DNA from: Pontibacter silvestris
GTDB lineage: Bacteria; Bacteroidota; Bacteroidia; Cytophagales; Hymenobacteraceae
Reading direction: 5' to 3'
DNA length: 64,000 nucleotides
Assembly: GCF_020907275.1 (NCBI RefSeq)
Contig: NZ_JAJJWI010000011.1
Coordinates: 111,768-175,767, forward strand
The translations under genes and the position numbers were made by a program. How positions within the stretch are numbered: position 1 is the first letter of the stretch; each line of letters begins with the position of its first letter. Below are positions 9,655 through 18,157 of this stretch, one piece after another. The notes under the pieces are model-generated. The model did not search any database, was not told the origin of the DNA, and saw only the letters and a list, made by a program, of their open reading frames with translations.

Positions 9655-10271
9655 ATGAGCCAGTACCAGTACAAGATATACTTCCCAGCCTCTTATGAGG
9701 ATCAGCCCGAAAAGAAGTGGCCTTTAATATTGTTCCTGCATGGTGCAGGAGAGCGTGGCAATAACCTGGAGCTACTAAAGCGTCAGGGCTTGCCGCAGTA
9801 CCTGCAAGATAAGAAGGAGTTTCCGTTTGTAGTTGCTTACCCGCAATGCCCGGCCCGCTCCTACTGGCAGGTACCTGCTTTAAATGAATGGCTGCAGGAG
9901 ATATTAACCAAAGTACGTGCCGATGAATCCAGAATATACCTGACAGGCATTAGTATGGGGGGTACGGCACCTGGCATTGGGCAGCAGCTAACCCGGAAAA
10001 ATTTGCTGCCATACTCCCAATATGCGGTGGCGGAGAACCATCAGACGGCCTAAAACTGGTGCGTATGCCGATCTGGGCTTTTCATGGAGCCAAAGACGAC
10101 ATAGTGCCTGTAGAAGAAACGCTGGATATGGCAGAGGCTCTAAAAGCACTTGGAGGCAACGTTGAAGTTACCATTTACCCTGATTTAAAACATGACTCCT
10201 GGACAAAGACATATAACAACATAAAGATTTATGACTGGTTTATGGAACACCAAAAGGAGACATCCTCTTGA
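9655..10271 (+). pseudogene. Alpha/beta-hydrolase esterase (phospholipase/carboxylesterase-like) with a one-base frameshift
   Basis: The reading frame is split. The first part (9655-10053) has the oxyanion motif FLHGAGERGN and the nucleophile motif GISMGG; the second (10059-10271) has the acid in AKDDIVP and the base in DLKHDSW. Adding one G to the six-G run at 9957-9962 restores a continuous 205-residue protein, reading GISMGGYGTWHWAAANPEKF at the junction. This is what the family (Dlh/prolyl-oligopeptidase-like esterases of about 200-230 residues) looks like. Thus all catalytic residues are present across the break. Either the gene is inactivated or phase-variable, or the sequence lacks one G. 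No signal peptide is visible. Confidence 0.85.
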
Positions 10272-10310
10272 TTGACTTTTTAGCTAAGAGTTGTTTAAAC
10301 AGTTTCAGCC

Positions 10311-10930
10311 CTAATATGCTCGCCACATATCTGTTGTATCCAGCTCTGCTTCATTGTCGAAAAGCGACTCATGCAACCTGCCGGCATTTCTGTTGTTAAA
10401 CTTAGCAATGTCTATCACCAAAGAGGCAACACCCAAAGCCAATACGAAAAGGTATGGCACAAGCAAGTTACGAGACAGAAAGCTATGGTGTGGCGGGGCC
10501 AACTCCCGGCGCTTGTACAGAAACCTAATTATAAAAAAGCTATCAGTAGAAAAAGAGGCAGCGCGATAAAATATATTATCTCCCAGCCAAACCAATTCTG
10601 AAAACGAAACAACAGCGCTAAGTATCCCAGCACAAGCGCCACGCTACTTAGAGCTCCTAGCAGCGCCAGCCGCACCTTGGCTATCACGTAGAAAAAAGAA
10701 AGACCAATCTGTATCAAAAAGAATAAAGATAGAACAGCCACCGCAAAAACAAACACAAAGCTTCCACCCGTTACAGCCAGGTACTTCATTACCAAGCCAA
10801 CCAGCACCATCAGCATACCCACATATAACACCAATGTAAAAGAATGTATAAAAGAAGCAATACGTGCATTTGCACCAGCGCCTAATGAGCGCTCTCCTTC
10901 AGGTTTGTGTGGAGATAGGTTATAGGTCAT
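10311..10930 (-). pseudogene. Polytopic membrane protein with a one-base frameshift
   Basis: Two minus-strand frames join into one gene: 10930 down to 10529 (four hydrophobic spans) and a downstream frame ending at 10311 (one further span and an acidic tail). Adding one T to the six-T run (A residues 10533-10538 on the plus strand) reads through as AFFIIRFLYKRRELAPP and gives 206 residues. I do not recognise the family; it is a small inner-membrane protein with about five spans. Its ATG overlaps the stop of the upstream SDR gene (10927-10930), indicating translational coupling. The break may be real or a homopolymer error. Confidence 0.75.
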
Positions 10931-11727
10931 TGTCTTTTCTCTTGTATAAACTTTATGACTTTAAGCAACAAAGGGCGAGGCACCAGATAGACCATATGTG
11001 GAGTCAGTTTGCTTCTAAGCCCGACCAATACGACAGGCTTACCTTTCATTAGTCCCTCAAAACCAGCCTTCGCAACTTTTCTGGCATCAGTAGAAAACAG
11101 CTTGCTAAACAACCTTGAGCCTTCAAGATTAGCCCGATCTTTGAAGTTTGTAGCAGTTGGGCCAGGGCAAAGTGCCGTAACTGTTACACCTATATCTCCC
11201 AGTTCAGCAGTAAGCGCTTCCGAAAAAGAAAGCACATAAGCTTTACTGGCATAGTAAATGGCCATTAGTGGCCCCGGCGGAAAAGCAGCTACAGAAGATA
11301 CATTTAATATCTTTCCCCCTTGTCCCTCGGGCAACTGCCATAGAAATAGCTTACACAGGTATGTTAAAGCCACCATGTTTACCTGCATCATATCCAGCTC
11401 TGCTTGCAAAGCAGTTTCCCTGAAGTGCCCGTAGTTTCCGAAACCAGCATTATTGACCAGTATGGCCACTACAATACCTGCCTGCTTTAGCTCATTAAAG
11501 ATTTTCTGTGGAGCATCATGCTCAGCCAAATCCTGTGCAATTACTTTACTGTACACTTTATGTTTTACTGCAAACCGGAACGCCAGTTGCTCTAGCTTTT
11601 CTCCGGAACGTGCCACCAATACAAGATTATAGCCATGCTGTGCGAAAATATCAGCCAACTCTAATCCTATGCCACTGCTGGCTCCTGTTATCAAGGCTGT
11701 ACCTTTAGGGGTTGTTTTATCTGCCAT
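10927..11727 (-). CDS. Short-chain dehydrogenase/reductase (SDR)
   Basis: This 266-residue classical SDR has the cofactor motif TGASSGIG (about residues 14-21), the NNAGFGNYG motif, a serine in NVSSVAAF, and the catalytic YYASK followed by AYVLSFSEAL. The VARSGEKLE segment after strand 2, with a basic residue, suggests NADP(H) preference. It resembles the DltE/YqjQ-type dehydrogenases; the substrate is not known. It shares an ATGA-type overlap with the following membrane protein gene, so the two form a unit. Confidence 0.93.
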   Translation of the reverse strand: MADKTTPKGTALITGASSGIGLELADIFAQHGYNLVLVARSGEKLEQLAFRFAVKHKVYSKVIAQDLAEHDAPQKIFNELKQAGIVVAILVNNAGFGNYGHFRETALQAELDMMQVNMVALTYLCKLFLWQLPEGQGGKILNVSSVAAFPPGPLMAIYYASKAYVLSFSEALTAELGDIGVTVTALCPGPTATNFKDRANLEGSRLFSKLFSTDARKVAKAGFEGLMKGKPVVLVGLRSKLTPHMVYLVPRPLLLKVIKFIQEKRQ

Positions 11728-11810
11728 GCTTTATAGTTTTTAGATAATGTACCTGCTCCGTTTATTCCGTCTGAGCACCTTTTTGTCCATGTGTTATGCT
11801 TATACGAAGC

Positions 11811-11842
11811 ATTGTTTAACCTGTCAGACAAGAGTACTTTTG
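11811..11842 (+). promoter_or_regulatory. Possible orphan Bacteroidota promoter
   Basis: TACTTTTG at 11835-11842 fits the -7 consensus TAnnTTTG, and ATTG at 11811-11814 is a 3/4 match to the -33 TTTG with 20-nt spacing. No gene starts on this strand until 12351. It could be a chance match, a long leader, or a small RNA promoter. Confidence 0.3.
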
Positions 11843-12177
11843 TATACGAGTTAAGGTAAGACTGTTTCTGAAGCTTCCATGCCGATAAAGCTGTATCTTC
11901 TGGTTAAATAATGCCTTAAAGTCAATGATTAGGACATACGCAATCAATTGGAAAGAAACGTTCTGCCACCCCATTCATCTATAGCAAAAGTTGTAGACCA
12001 TGAAAAAGATCAAGTCAAAAGCAATGTTCTTTAGTTATTGCTGAATAGCCATTAAAATATAGCTAAAATCACATATTAGTTAGGTACTATTAAAAGAAAA
12101 GCTGTACCTTGCTCCCTGAATTATTACATTTATTAGCAGGAAACTATAATTGTCCTTTAGCAGATGGGTGGTGGAAA

Positions 12178-12218
12178 TCGCCTCTGTATAGTTTATCTGA
12201 CCAACTATACAGAGGCGA
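12178..12218. repeat. 16-bp perfect inverted repeat in a 620-nt non-coding stretch
   Basis: Arms 12178-12193 and 12203-12218 are perfectly complementary (core GCCTCTGTATAGTT) around a 9-nt loop. No T run follows, so it is not an obvious terminator. The surrounding region 11728-12350 holds no convincing gene: a 100-codon frame from 12109 starts with TTG, runs through the hairpin and has no family-like features. The hairpin could be a protein-binding site, an RNA element or a small mobile-element remnant. Confidence 0.6.
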
Positions 12219-12350
12219 CAGCAAAGCCTTCAAATTTTATTTAGTGGGAAGCTTCGAATGTAAACCAGCACAAAACGCCAAGGCTGCTTGTTCGCAAGCT
12301 ATATTTTTCGTGTTCGAACTACTTGAACAGCAGACATCATATCCTTTAGA

Positions 12351-13541
12351 ATGGAAATCCCGAAGTCGCTACGCAGACACACATCTTCTCAAAAATTTAT
12401 TCCTGAAATAGACTCCCTTCGTTTTATTGCTGTTCTAAGTGTTGTGCTTGTGCACATAAATGCTTTCATAAAACTGAAGACTACAGATGACTATGTAGAT
12501 AAGAAACACTACTATTCATTTGTCTCTTATTTTATTGAAAACATGGGAACATCAGGTGTAGAAATATTCTTTGTTATTAGTGGCTTTATATTAAGTCTCC
12601 CGTTTGCTAATCATTATTTAAACAATTCTTCCAAGCCAAGTCTTAAAAGGTTTTATCTTAAAAGATTGACAAGGCTGGAACCTCCGTACTTTATAATCAT
12701 GCTTGTGCTTTTTATGGCTTACATTTTTATAAAGCATAAGTTCTCTTTTGATCAGCTTTTTCCGCACTTAGTTGCTTCACTTACTTACTCACATAATGTA
12801 ATTTACGGTAGGTCAATGCTACCAGTAATCAACTCAGTTGCGTGGAGCCTGGAGGTAGAAATACAGTTTTATCTGTTAGCCCCATTAATTGCAAAAGTAT
12901 TTGTGTTCAGGAAATCCTTCCGGCGCTTTTCTTTGGTTACGGTTATTCTTGCTTTTATAGCAATGCACAATGTGTTTACTGCGCCATTTATCTCAATATA
13001 TGATTTTATTCAGTACTTTTTGATGGGTGTTCTATTAGCTGATTTGTATGCATCAGGAGAAAGCATTTTTGGCTATTTACATACTAAAACAGTTGCAATA
13101 GCAGGCTTCCTTTGTATCTGCTTCATTTGGTCTTTTCCTGAAGAACACAGTAACTTCTTTTTCAGAACTCTATGGGGGTTCATCTTACCATCCTTGATCT
13201 TTTTACTTTTTTATCTTGTGTTGTTTGCTGGCTTATGGAAGAAAGCTTTGAACAATAAATACATCATTACTATTGGAGGGATGTGTTACTCTATTTATTT
13301 ACTTCAGAACCCAGTTATCTCGATGCTTCAAAACATATTCTTTAAGAACAAAATAACGAATTATTATATCATAGACTATATGATTCAGGCTATAAGCATG
13401 TTGATACTTATTCTTTTGGTTAGTACTTTATTTTTTGTTTTGATTGAAAGGCCTTTCATGAAAAGTAACTGGTCAATAAGCCTAACCAAAAAAACAAAGG
13501 GATCTGCTGCAAGCATAAAATACAGAACTCTTATTAAATAG
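12351..13541 (+). CDS. Acyltransferase family 3 membrane protein
   Basis: This 396-residue protein is an integral membrane O-acyltransferase of the acyltransferase_3/OafA type, which acylates sugars in surface polysaccharides, lipids or antibiotics. It begins with the usual basic segment followed by EIDSLRFIAVLSVVLVHIN, including the conserved R-F and the catalytic-type His. It continues with VEIFFVISGFILSLP and LKRLTRLEPPYF, all typical, and about ten spans. No SGNH domain is attached. The gene is visibly more AT-rich than its neighbours and stands alone between long spacers, suggesting acquisition by transfer. The acceptor cannot be predicted. Confidence 0.92.
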   Translation: MEIPKSLRRHTSSQKFIPEIDSLRFIAVLSVVLVHINAFIKLKTTDDYVDKKHYYSFVSYFIENMGTSGVEIFFVISGFILSLPFANHYLNNSSKPSLKRFYLKRLTRLEPPYFIIMLVLFMAYIFIKHKFSFDQLFPHLVASLTYSHNVIYGRSMLPVINSVAWSLEVEIQFYLLAPLIAKVFVFRKSFRRFSLVTVILAFIAMHNVFTAPFISIYDFIQYFLMGVLLADLYASGESIFGYLHTKTVAIAGFLCICFIWSFPEEHSNFFFRTLWGFILPSLIFLLFYLVLFAGLWKKALNNKYIITIGGMCYSIYLLQNPVISMLQNIFFKNKITNYYIIDYMIQAISMLILILLVSTLFFVLIERPFMKSNWSISLTKKTKGSAASIKYRTLIK

Positions 13542-13723
13542 ATAGCTTATCAAAATGACCGTGTGTCGTGATGCCGGACTAACTATTTCGATTTCACCTG
13601 ATCATTCAAGCATGCTTACTTAACTGCTTCTCCCCACCCGCCTCCATAATAAGAAACAGGCACAGGTTAACATCGCAACTGCTATCTTAGCGTATAGCAA
13701 GAAGCATTTTAAACTTTTGATTG

Positions 13724-14398
13724 ATGAAATACCTAACCCAATCTATATTCTGCTTAAGCATAGCAACATTAGCAGCCTGTAGCAACGAAACCACATCTGA
13801 AAGAAACTCAACTGTGGCCACAGAAGAACCTGTTACCACTACAGATAAAGCAGAAACAACTATACAAGAAACAACAGCCGCTAACACAGAGACCACTTCT
13901 ATACAAAGTACTAGTTACAGCATGAGCCTGAACGCAGACAGCGACGTCAGTTTCGATGTAAAAACCACTGGTCAGGGTACTATGCGCGACATGACAGTAG
14001 TGGCACAGAAAGACGGGAAAGAATTGGCCCGCATCACTGAGCCTGTAGAAGGAACCGTAGCCAACACTGTAACAACTGACCTGAACAAAAACCAGAAGCC
14101 GGAGCTACTGATCTTTATCAGCGGCGGAGGCAGTGGCAACTATGGTACTGTGTACGGCTATGAACTTGCCAGGCAGGACTGGATGCAACTTGACCTGCCG
14201 CCTCTAACCGAAGAGCAGCGTGAGGATTACATGGGCCACGACGAGTTTCAGGTACAGGGCAACCAGTTACTGCGCATTTTCCCGCTTTATCGCGACATCG
14301 ATACAAACAGTAACCCTACAGGTGGCACCCGCACTATTACGTATAGCTTAGAAGGCACTACATTTAAAGCAACATCCTCTAAAGATTCATCTAAATAA
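13724..14398 (+). CDS. PliI-like lysozyme inhibitor family lipoprotein (tentative)
   Basis: This 224-residue lipoprotein (lipobox LAAC at about residues 16-19) has a Thr/Glu-rich linker to residue 65. The folded domain carries a VTTDLNKNQKPELLIFIS strand followed by GGGSGNYGTVYGYEL. That arrangement resembles the periplasmic inhibitors of I-type lysozyme (PliI), where the DLN-PE strand and the SGNY loop are characteristic; the SGNY loop inserts into the lysozyme active site. If so, it protects peptidoglycan against invertebrate-type lysozymes. The assignment rests on motif memory and is tentative. The ATG at 13724 is used rather than the TTG codon directly before it. Confidence 0.6.
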   Translation: MKYLTQSIFCLSIATLAACSNETTSERNSTVATEEPVTTTDKAETTIQETTAANTETTSIQSTSYSMSLNADSDVSFDVKTTGQGTMRDMTVVAQKDGKELARITEPVEGTVANTVTTDLNKNQKPELLIFISGGGSGNYGTVYGYELARQDWMQLDLPPLTEEQREDYMGHDEFQVQGNQLLRIFPLYRDIDTNSNPTGGTRTITYSLEGTTFKATSSKDSSK

Positions 14399-14433
14399 AG
14401 ATCTTGCATAACAGAAAAACACCTCCTAAAACC

Positions 14434-14976
14434 ATGAGTCAGCCTGCTTCCTTAGAACAACTTCGCTATCCCATCGGCCATTTTGATGCCACACAACCTA
14501 TAGCAGATGATCGCTTGAGTCAGCTTATTCTTTCTATTGCTAACCTGCCTGCAAAGGTGCGGGAGGCTATAACAGACCTGACCGAAGAGCAGTTAGACAC
14601 TCCTTATCGCCCTGGCGGCTGGAGCATACGGCAAGTAGTACACCACCTGCCTGACAGCCACCTTAATGGCTATACCCGTCAAAAGTTGGCTCTTACCGAA
14701 GATAACCCTACTATACGCCCTTATGATGAAGAAGCATGGTCAAAACTAAACGATGCGAAGCATGGTGCCCCGGATGTTTCGCTGGCACTGCTGGAGGCTT
14801 TGCACAAGCGCTGGGTACTCCTGCTGCTGAGCCTTACACCAGAAGAATTAAAGCGGACTTTCATGCATCCTGTTTCGGGTCAGCAAACAATACGGCAGCA
14901 TATTGGTCTGTATGCCTGGCATGGTGAACACCACCTTGCACACATAACGGAACTAAAGAAAAGAATGGGGTGGTAA
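14434..14976 (+). CDS. YfiT/DinB family bacillithiol-type metal-dependent transferase
   Basis: This protein of about 180 residues belongs to the DinB/YfiT four-helix family. The family start LEQLRYPIGHF is followed by the helix PGGWSIRQVVHHLPDSH and the C-terminal WHGEHHLAHI, which together supply three His metal ligands. YfiT-like enzymes act as bacillithiol S-transferases, so the organism may use bacillithiol as its low-molecular-weight thiol; that is an inference. The ATG at 14434 is preferred to a TTG ten codons upstream. It lies 35 nt after the preceding lipoprotein gene. Confidence 0.88.
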   Translation: MSQPASLEQLRYPIGHFDATQPIADDRLSQLILSIANLPAKVREAITDLTEEQLDTPYRPGGWSIRQVVHHLPDSHLNGYTRQKLALTEDNPTIRPYDEEAWSKLNDAKHGAPDVSLALLEALHKRWVLLLLSLTPEELKRTFMHPVSGQQTIRQHIGLYAWHGEHHLAHITELKKRMGW

Positions 14977-15226
14977 AGAGCTGTAGTATTTACTGCCTCA
15001 GCCAAACTTTCCAGCTAATACTGATACATTTCTGAACCAAGCTTAACTTTTTTTGCTCTTTCTAAAGATTCTGGTAATTAGAAGGCGAACGACATATAGG
15101 ATAACAAGCTCAGACCTTTCGAAGCTGAAACAACTGTTACTTTTCCGGCTTAACTACGTGAACTATTTTAAATTCAGCTGATGTTCGTATCTTCAGCTAA
15201 TTTTTATCATACTTAACAATTTACCT

Positions 15227-15739
15227 ATGAGAGCAACTCTGCTGATGGCAATTCTCTTAAGCACTTTACTTTTCTCCTGCGGTGATGAAGATGTTTCTCC
15301 ATATGATGTTCCTGTAGCGGTAGCAAATGCTTTTTTGGAGCAGTACCCGGACGCCACCCAACTAAATTGGGAAAAGGTAGGGAACGATTATGAGGCCGGC
15401 TTTAATATTATCTCCACTATTACTACTGCCACAGACACCACCGTTGACACAACTGCTTACAAAGTTTTATTCAGTCCTTCCACAGAGTTGCTTAAATACA
15501 AATATGCAACCGATACAACAGATCTTCCTACAGCTGCACAAACTTACATTGAAAATAATTATAGTGGCTATAAGACAACTGTTGCAGAGTACATAAAAGA
15601 CTACACGAGCAGCCCTGATACAATTTTCTATCAGGCAAGGGTATCACGCGTAACGCAACAGCGTACACTAACTTCTCAGTTAATTTTCTCAGAAGATGGA
15701 CAGGTACAAGACCAGGAGGTTCGCTCTTACTGGGAGTAA
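15227..15739 (+). CDS. PepSY-like lipoprotein, first of two paralogues
   Basis: This 170-residue lipoprotein (lipobox FSC near residue 17) carries a PepSY-like/BLIP-like fold: VPVAVANAFLEQYPDATQLN followed by a WEKVGNDYEAGF strand, and a second half-repeat TAAQTYIENNYSGYKT. Members are usually periplasmic or outer-membrane-anchored and of unknown function. A shorter paralogue lies at 16943-17395 with the same order of motifs, so the pair arose by duplication around the GH43-like gene. A Thr/Asp-rich insertion near residue 70 distinguishes this copy. Confidence 0.85.
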   Translation: MRATLLMAILLSTLLFSCGDEDVSPYDVPVAVANAFLEQYPDATQLNWEKVGNDYEAGFNIISTITTATDTTVDTTAYKVLFSPSTELLKYKYATDTTDLPTAAQTYIENNYSGYKTTVAEYIKDYTSSPDTIFYQARVSRVTQQRTLTSQLIFSEDGQVQDQEVRSYWE

Positions 15740-15760
15740 AAATGTTAAGAACCTTAGCTA

Positions 15761-15806
15761 CAGAAGCCTGGGGGGCAGCTATTAACAGCTGGCAATCAGG
15801 CTTCTG
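15761..15806. terminator. Bidirectional hairpin between convergent genes
   Basis: Ten-bp perfect outer arms (15761-15770, 15797-15806) contain an inner CAGCT/AGCTG stem. It is placed between the stop of the PepSY-like gene and the stop of the GH43-like gene and is followed by CTTTTAT on the plus strand. Confidence 0.75.
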
Positions 15807-15846
15807 CTTTTATAGCAGGCCATAGAGATGTTTGCTTAAACCAGCC

Positions 15847-16782
15847 TTATTTCAGCTTATCAAACTCTGCTTTAGTAACAGTAAAAATAGAGCCGTGGCG
15901 CATGCCCTGTGGAAAAGAAATCTGATCAGAGATATCTGTCCAGTTTTGCAGATCTGTAGACTGCACAGCTCCCATAGCATGGTCTCTGTACTTATCGAAA
16001 TACACAATCCAGGTATCGTTTAGCTTAAGAGTGGTAGGTCCTTCGGCCCAGTAATTTCCTGTTATAGGTGTACCGGCAGAGCTGTAAGGTCCGGCAAGGT
16101 TCTCACTGTAGGCAACCTTAATGTTCTTTTGGGCTGGCTCACGTGTTTCGTCTTTCAGAAACATAACATACTGATTATCGTCTTTCACGATGGTAGCGTC
16201 AATTACGTTAAAGCCAGGCTCGTAGAGTAGCTTTGTATCGCTGAAAGTCTTAAAATCTTTGGTAGTTACATAATACATGCGGTGGTTATAAGCACTTTCT
16301 TCCGCCGATTGTGTTTCTGGATAAAGACCCGTAATAGTAGTCGCCCAATAAATCATGTACTCTTTGTTCTTGTCGTCGTACGTTATTTCCGGAGCCCAGG
16401 TATTACGTGCATTAGCCTCATGCTCCATCACCGGAATAAACTGCTGCTCCGACCAGTCTATTAGATCTTCAGAACTGGCATATCCAATGCCTTTCTCGTT
16501 CCAGCTCACCGTCCAGACCATGTGAAACTTACCGTCGCCACCACAAATAATACAGGGGTCACGCATCAGTTTATCATTTCCGGCAGTAGGTCTTAAAAAT
16601 ATGGAGTCATTCTTCAACGCCATCCAGTTATAGCCATCCATACTGTAGGCAAGATGCAAGCCATCGCCGTTTCCTTTGAAATAAGAAAACAAGTACACCT
16701 CCTCATCTGTAGCATTATTTTTAGTTGTAGCACATGAGCAACATAAGGCAAGCAGCAGGTACAGACACAGTAATTTCTTCAT
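15847..16782 (-). CDS. GH43-like glycoside hydrolase, lipoprotein
   Basis: This 311-residue five-bladed beta-propeller protein resembles glycoside hydrolase family 43 and related furanosidases. A lipoprotein signal ends in CCSC. Candidate catalytic residues are the Asp in MRDPCII (general base), the Asp in NVIDATIV (pKa modulator) and the Glu in WAEGPTTL (acid). Blade motifs such as LHLAYSMDGYNW, GIGYASSEDLIDW and AVQSTDLQNW are repeated. Such enzymes release arabinose, xylose or related sugars from plant or microbial polysaccharides; the substrate here is unknown. No SusC/SusD pair is adjacent, so it is not part of a typical utilisation locus. Confidence 0.85.
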   Translation of the reverse strand: MKKLLCLYLLLALCCSCATTKNNATDEEVYLFSYFKGNGDGLHLAYSMDGYNWMALKNDSIFLRPTAGNDKLMRDPCIICGGDGKFHMVWTVSWNEKGIGYASSEDLIDWSEQQFIPVMEHEANARNTWAPEITYDDKNKEYMIYWATTITGLYPETQSAEESAYNHRMYYVTTKDFKTFSDTKLLYEPGFNVIDATIVKDDNQYVMFLKDETREPAQKNIKVAYSENLAGPYSSAGTPITGNYWAEGPTTLKLNDTWIVYFDKYRDHAMGAVQSTDLQNWTDISDQISFPQGMRHGSIFTVTKAEFDKLK

Positions 16783-16942
16783 GATCTATATATGTAAGAT
16801 AATAGTTTCACAACTAAAACTAACAGTAGTTATTTAAATTAAAATATTATATCTGAAAATACCTATAGAGCTCTTCAAATTCTTTCCAGAATCAGGTTTT
16901 AGATTTGAGCATAAATCAATATATCACTTAAAACCAATAGCT

Positions 16943-17395
16943 ATGAACCTAAGTATGAGATTGCTCTTTATATTGAGCTTCTTTATGTTTTCCTGCAATG
17001 ATGATGACAATGACGTTGCACCTAACAGCGTGCCAGAAGCAGTAACAAACGCACTGGCTACAGCTTTTCCTGATGCCACTGATGTAGAGTGGGAAATGTC
17101 GGGAGAAAACTACGAAGCAGATTTTGATGTTAACACAGTAGACTATAAAGCCCTGCTTACCGCAGATGGCAGTATGCTCATGTATAAGCATGACATAGCA
17201 CAAGCTAATCTCCCGGAAGCTGTCAGAACCTCTATAAGCCAAAACTACAATAGCTTACAAGTAGACGACACAGAACTACTTAGCCTTAGCGGCACCACAT
17301 ATTACCAGATCGATTTTGACCAGGAGGGCCAGGATACAAAGGTAGTTTTCACTGAAGATGGACAGGTACAGGAGCAATTAACTTACTGGGACTAG
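16943..17395 (+). CDS. PepSY-like lipoprotein, second paralogue
   Basis: This 150-residue lipoprotein (MFSC lipobox) is the paralogue of the gene at 15227. Shared motifs are VPEAVTNALATAFPDATDV with a following WEMSGENYEADF strand, and LPEAVRTSISQNYNS. The C-terminal strand VVFTEDGQVQEQL matches LIFSEDGQVQDQE in the first copy. The function of the family is unknown. It is divergent from the GH43-like gene with a spacer of about 160 nt and ends at a bidirectional hairpin. Confidence 0.85.
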   Translation: MNLSMRLLFILSFFMFSCNDDDNDVAPNSVPEAVTNALATAFPDATDVEWEMSGENYEADFDVNTVDYKALLTADGSMLMYKHDIAQANLPEAVRTSISQNYNSLQVDDTELLSLSGTTYYQIDFDQEGQDTKVVFTEDGQVQEQLTYWD

Positions 17396-17416
17396 GCAAC
17401 TATTCTTCCTGTATTT

Positions 17417-17454
17417 AAATAGCGTCTGGAGTAAGTAAACTTCAGGCGCTATTT
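17417..17454. terminator. Bidirectional hairpin overlapping the end of the SGNH gene
   Basis: Sixteen-nt arms (17417-17432 and 17439-17454) pair with two G-U pairs around a 6-nt loop. The right arm includes the stop codon of the minus-strand SGNH gene. It serves both convergent genes. Confidence 0.7.
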
Positions 17455-18120
17455 CTGCTTAAGGAGATACGGTTCTAGTATACCAGTCCATAGTTTGTAG
17501 CCTTCGCGGGTCATGTGCAGGCCATCTTCCACAAAAAGCTCAGGCATGGGCTTGCCATCAGCTCCCAACATAGGTGAGGCCACATCAACATACTTTATCC
17601 AATTTCGCCCAGAGGCATACTTCTCTATTTTCCGGTTTGCTTCCTGCATCTTATCATACATATCCCAACGGGCAAGGCTTGGCTTTATCGACAGGAATAC
17701 AAGCTCGGCATCTGGCAGCTTTTGTTTTACTTGTTCGGCAAATTTTTTAAAATCTTTCAGTACGACATCAGGGCTCTTTCCACTGGCAATGTCATTATCA
17801 CCGGAATACAGCACCACCTGGCGGGGCTGGTATTTGGCCACTATACGATCAAAATATTCGACAGCATCCTCTATTTGCGAGCCTCCAAAGCCACGGTTCA
17901 GCACAGGCCGGTTAGGATAGTCCTGGTTTAGTGTTTCCCATTTACGAATAGAGGAACTACCGGTAAACACAATACCGCCAGGTGCAGGCATGCTCAGGCT
18001 ATCTTTTTTCTCAAACTCCCTGATCTCGCTTTCCCAACCATTATTTTGTGCAAAGCCTTGCCTTGCCAGCAAAATAAAAGCAATAAATGAAAGCGAGTAC
18101 AATATTTTGCGAAAGGTCAT
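17449..18120 (-). CDS. SGNH/GDSL-family lipase/esterase, exported
   Basis: This 223-residue protein has a signal peptide (about residues 1-24) and all four SGNH blocks: the nucleophile Ser in FTGSSSIRKW, Gly in NRGFGGSQIED, Asn in LYSGDNDIASG, and the Asp/His pair in VEDGLHMTREGY. It resembles the GDSL-like enzymes that remove acyl or acetyl groups from sugars or lipids. Substrate unknown. It is preceded on the same strand by the GNAT gene with a gap of about 37 nt, so the two may be co-transcribed. Confidence 0.93.
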   Translation of the reverse strand: MTFRKILYSLSFIAFILLARQGFAQNNGWESEIREFEKKDSLSMPAPGGIVFTGSSSIRKWETLNQDYPNRPVLNRGFGGSQIEDAVEYFDRIVAKYQPRQVVLYSGDNDIASGKSPDVVLKDFKKFAEQVKQKLPDAELVFLSIKPSLARWDMYDKMQEANRKIEKYASGRNWIKYVDVASPMLGADGKPMPELFVEDGLHMTREGYKLWTGILEPYLLKQK

Positions 18121-18157
18121 AATTCAAAGATTGTTTTTTGTAAAGATAAAGAAAAGG

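Noticed and set aside
12109..12411. 100-residue reading frame
   Set aside because: It starts with TTG, crosses the inverted repeat, overlaps the acyltransferase start and has no family-like features.
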